A DNA stretch of 64,000 bases from Intestinibacter bartlettii (GTDB taxonomy: Bacteria > Bacillota > Clostridia > Peptostreptococcales > Peptostreptococcaceae). Position 1 is the stretch's first letter; each line of letters starts with the position of its first letter. The DNA is taken from the NCBI RefSeq assembly GCF_018917435.1, contig NZ_JAHLOQ010000001.1:159322-223321 (forward strand). The letters are read 5' to 3'. The position numbers were made by a program, and so were the translations under genes. Below, piece by piece: positions 63,473 to 64,000 of the stretch. The notes under the pieces were generated by a model. That model made no database searches. It was not told the DNA's origin and saw only the letters and a list, made by a program, of their open reading frames with translations.

Positions 63473-64000
63473 TTGAAACCTACGGTTAAATGCCCTGAAT
63501 GTTATAGTACTGAACTGTATAAATACGGTAAAGATAAACATTCTAATCAAAAATATTTATGCAAAAGGTGTAAAAGACAATTTACACATAAATCAGGTAA
63601 AAAGAATATTAAGGATTATCCAAAATGTCCTGTTTGTGGAAAAGGTATGTATCTTCATCATAAATACAAATATCATGTTAGTTTTAAATGTAATGATAAA
63701 AAATGTAATCATACCATCAAACAACTTAGACCTGGAGCTATCGCTGATTCTTCATCTGAACAACTAATTGGTAAAAATACTTTTTCTCGTCACAGATTTA
63801 GTGTAAATACCATTATTACCGCTATTAATTTATACTATGCTCTTAATTCTACAACACGAGCAATTTCAACATATTTGTCAGATTACATGAATATCAAAGT
63901 ATCCCATGTAACTATTTCTAAATGGATTAAAAAGTTTGACAAGTACTTTAAATCCATAAGCGATGAGCTTACCCAAGATATTTATTTGGGTGACTCTGAT
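63473..64000 (+). CDS. transposase with N-terminal zinc ribbons (partial)
   Basis: The ORF starts at TTG (63473) after AAAGGAG and stays open to the window edge, 176 codons. Residues 7-33 hold a CPECYS...CKRC zinc ribbon. A second Cys set, CPVCGKG with CNDKKC, follows. Then come helices with a helix-turn-helix (IKVSHVTISKWIKKFDKYF) as found in IS6/IS1-like DDE transposases. The visible part ends in YLGDSD, just before the place where the first catalytic Asp would be expected. No ATG is available, and an in-frame stop lies upstream. The exact IS family is uncertain. Confidence 0.85.
   Translation, partial: MKPTVKCPECYSTELYKYGKDKHSNQKYLCKRCKRQFTHKSGKKNIKDYPKCPVCGKGMYLHHKYKYHVSFKCNDKKCNHTIKQLRPGAIADSSSEQLIGKNTFSRHRFSVNTIITAINLYYALNSTTRAISTYLSDYMNIKVSHVTISKWIKKFDKYFKSISDELTQDIYLGDSD

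Larger units (their letters stand above)
63401..64000 (+). mobile_element. insertion sequence, left part
   Basis: The region carries a transposase gene running off the right edge with a hairpin-protected leader, as in many insertion sequences. The true left end cannot be fixed because the right end and target duplication are outside the window; 63401 is the outer edge of the inverted repeat only. Confidence 0.6.

Noticed and set aside
1..64000. CRISPR arrays, tRNA or rRNA genes, prophage, toxin-antitoxin modules
   Set aside because: No regularly spaced repeats beyond the SH3 coding repeats, no cloverleaf or rRNA-like stretches, and no phage structural genes were seen in reading both strands.

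Overview
The window is AT-rich, low-GC Firmicute chromosome. Gene content and order point to the Peptostreptococcaceae (the Clostridioides difficile / Paeniclostridium / Romboutsia / Intestinibacter group). The evidence is a PolC-type polymerase ahead of rimP-nusA-rnpM-ylxQ-infB, a T-box-controlled alaS followed by ireB, ruvX, DUF1292 and fur, an iscR-iscS-iscU-mnmA block, and comM-dprA-topA-codY. Species cannot be fixed from sequence alone. Nearly all housekeeping genes lie on the minus strand. The few plus-strand genes (8483, 11410, 12604, 37707, 60055, 63473) are mostly accessory.

Layout in forward coordinates: 1-8294 translation and replication core (infB partial, ylxQ, rnpM, nusA, rimP, polC). 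8483-12969 accessory stretch (HExxH protein, five-SH3 cell-wall hydrolase, sirtuin, three small genes). 12990-18019 scpB-scpA, an M50 protease, dacF and RNase J. 18266-25063 fur, DUF1292, ruvX, a 731-residue membrane protein, ireB and alaS with its T-box. 25462-28998 mnmA, iscU, iscS and iscR. 29186-37572 a GNAT protein, rarA, codY, topA, dprA, comM and yraN. 37707-43221 a CapA-like protein, a C39-like predicted peptidase, an FMN hydroxy-acid oxidase family protein, rnhB and brnQ. 43512-57031 rbgA, rplS, trmD, rimM, khpA, rpsP, ffh, ylxM, ftsY, smc, a radical SAM protein, rnc, a coiled-coil/Cys-rich protein and efp. 57353-63103 an aromatic-pathway district: a chorismate mutase-shikimate kinase fusion, aroD, a broken LysR gene, an old-yellow-enzyme oxidoreductase and aroE. 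The right edge holds the first part of an insertion-sequence transposase.

The most interesting signal is the 250 bases upstream of aroE. A 48-codon ORF with a strong ribosome binding site carries 12 aromatic residues within 17 codons. It is followed by an intrinsic terminator that ends 33 bases before the aroE start codon. A segment near the end of the ORF is perfectly complementary to the 5' side of that terminator. This has the architecture of a ribosome-mediated transcription attenuator sensing Phe/Tyr/Trp charging, in a lineage better known for T-boxes. It sits beside the LysR pseudogene and just inside an insertion sequence, which suggests that control of this aromatic cluster is being rewired.
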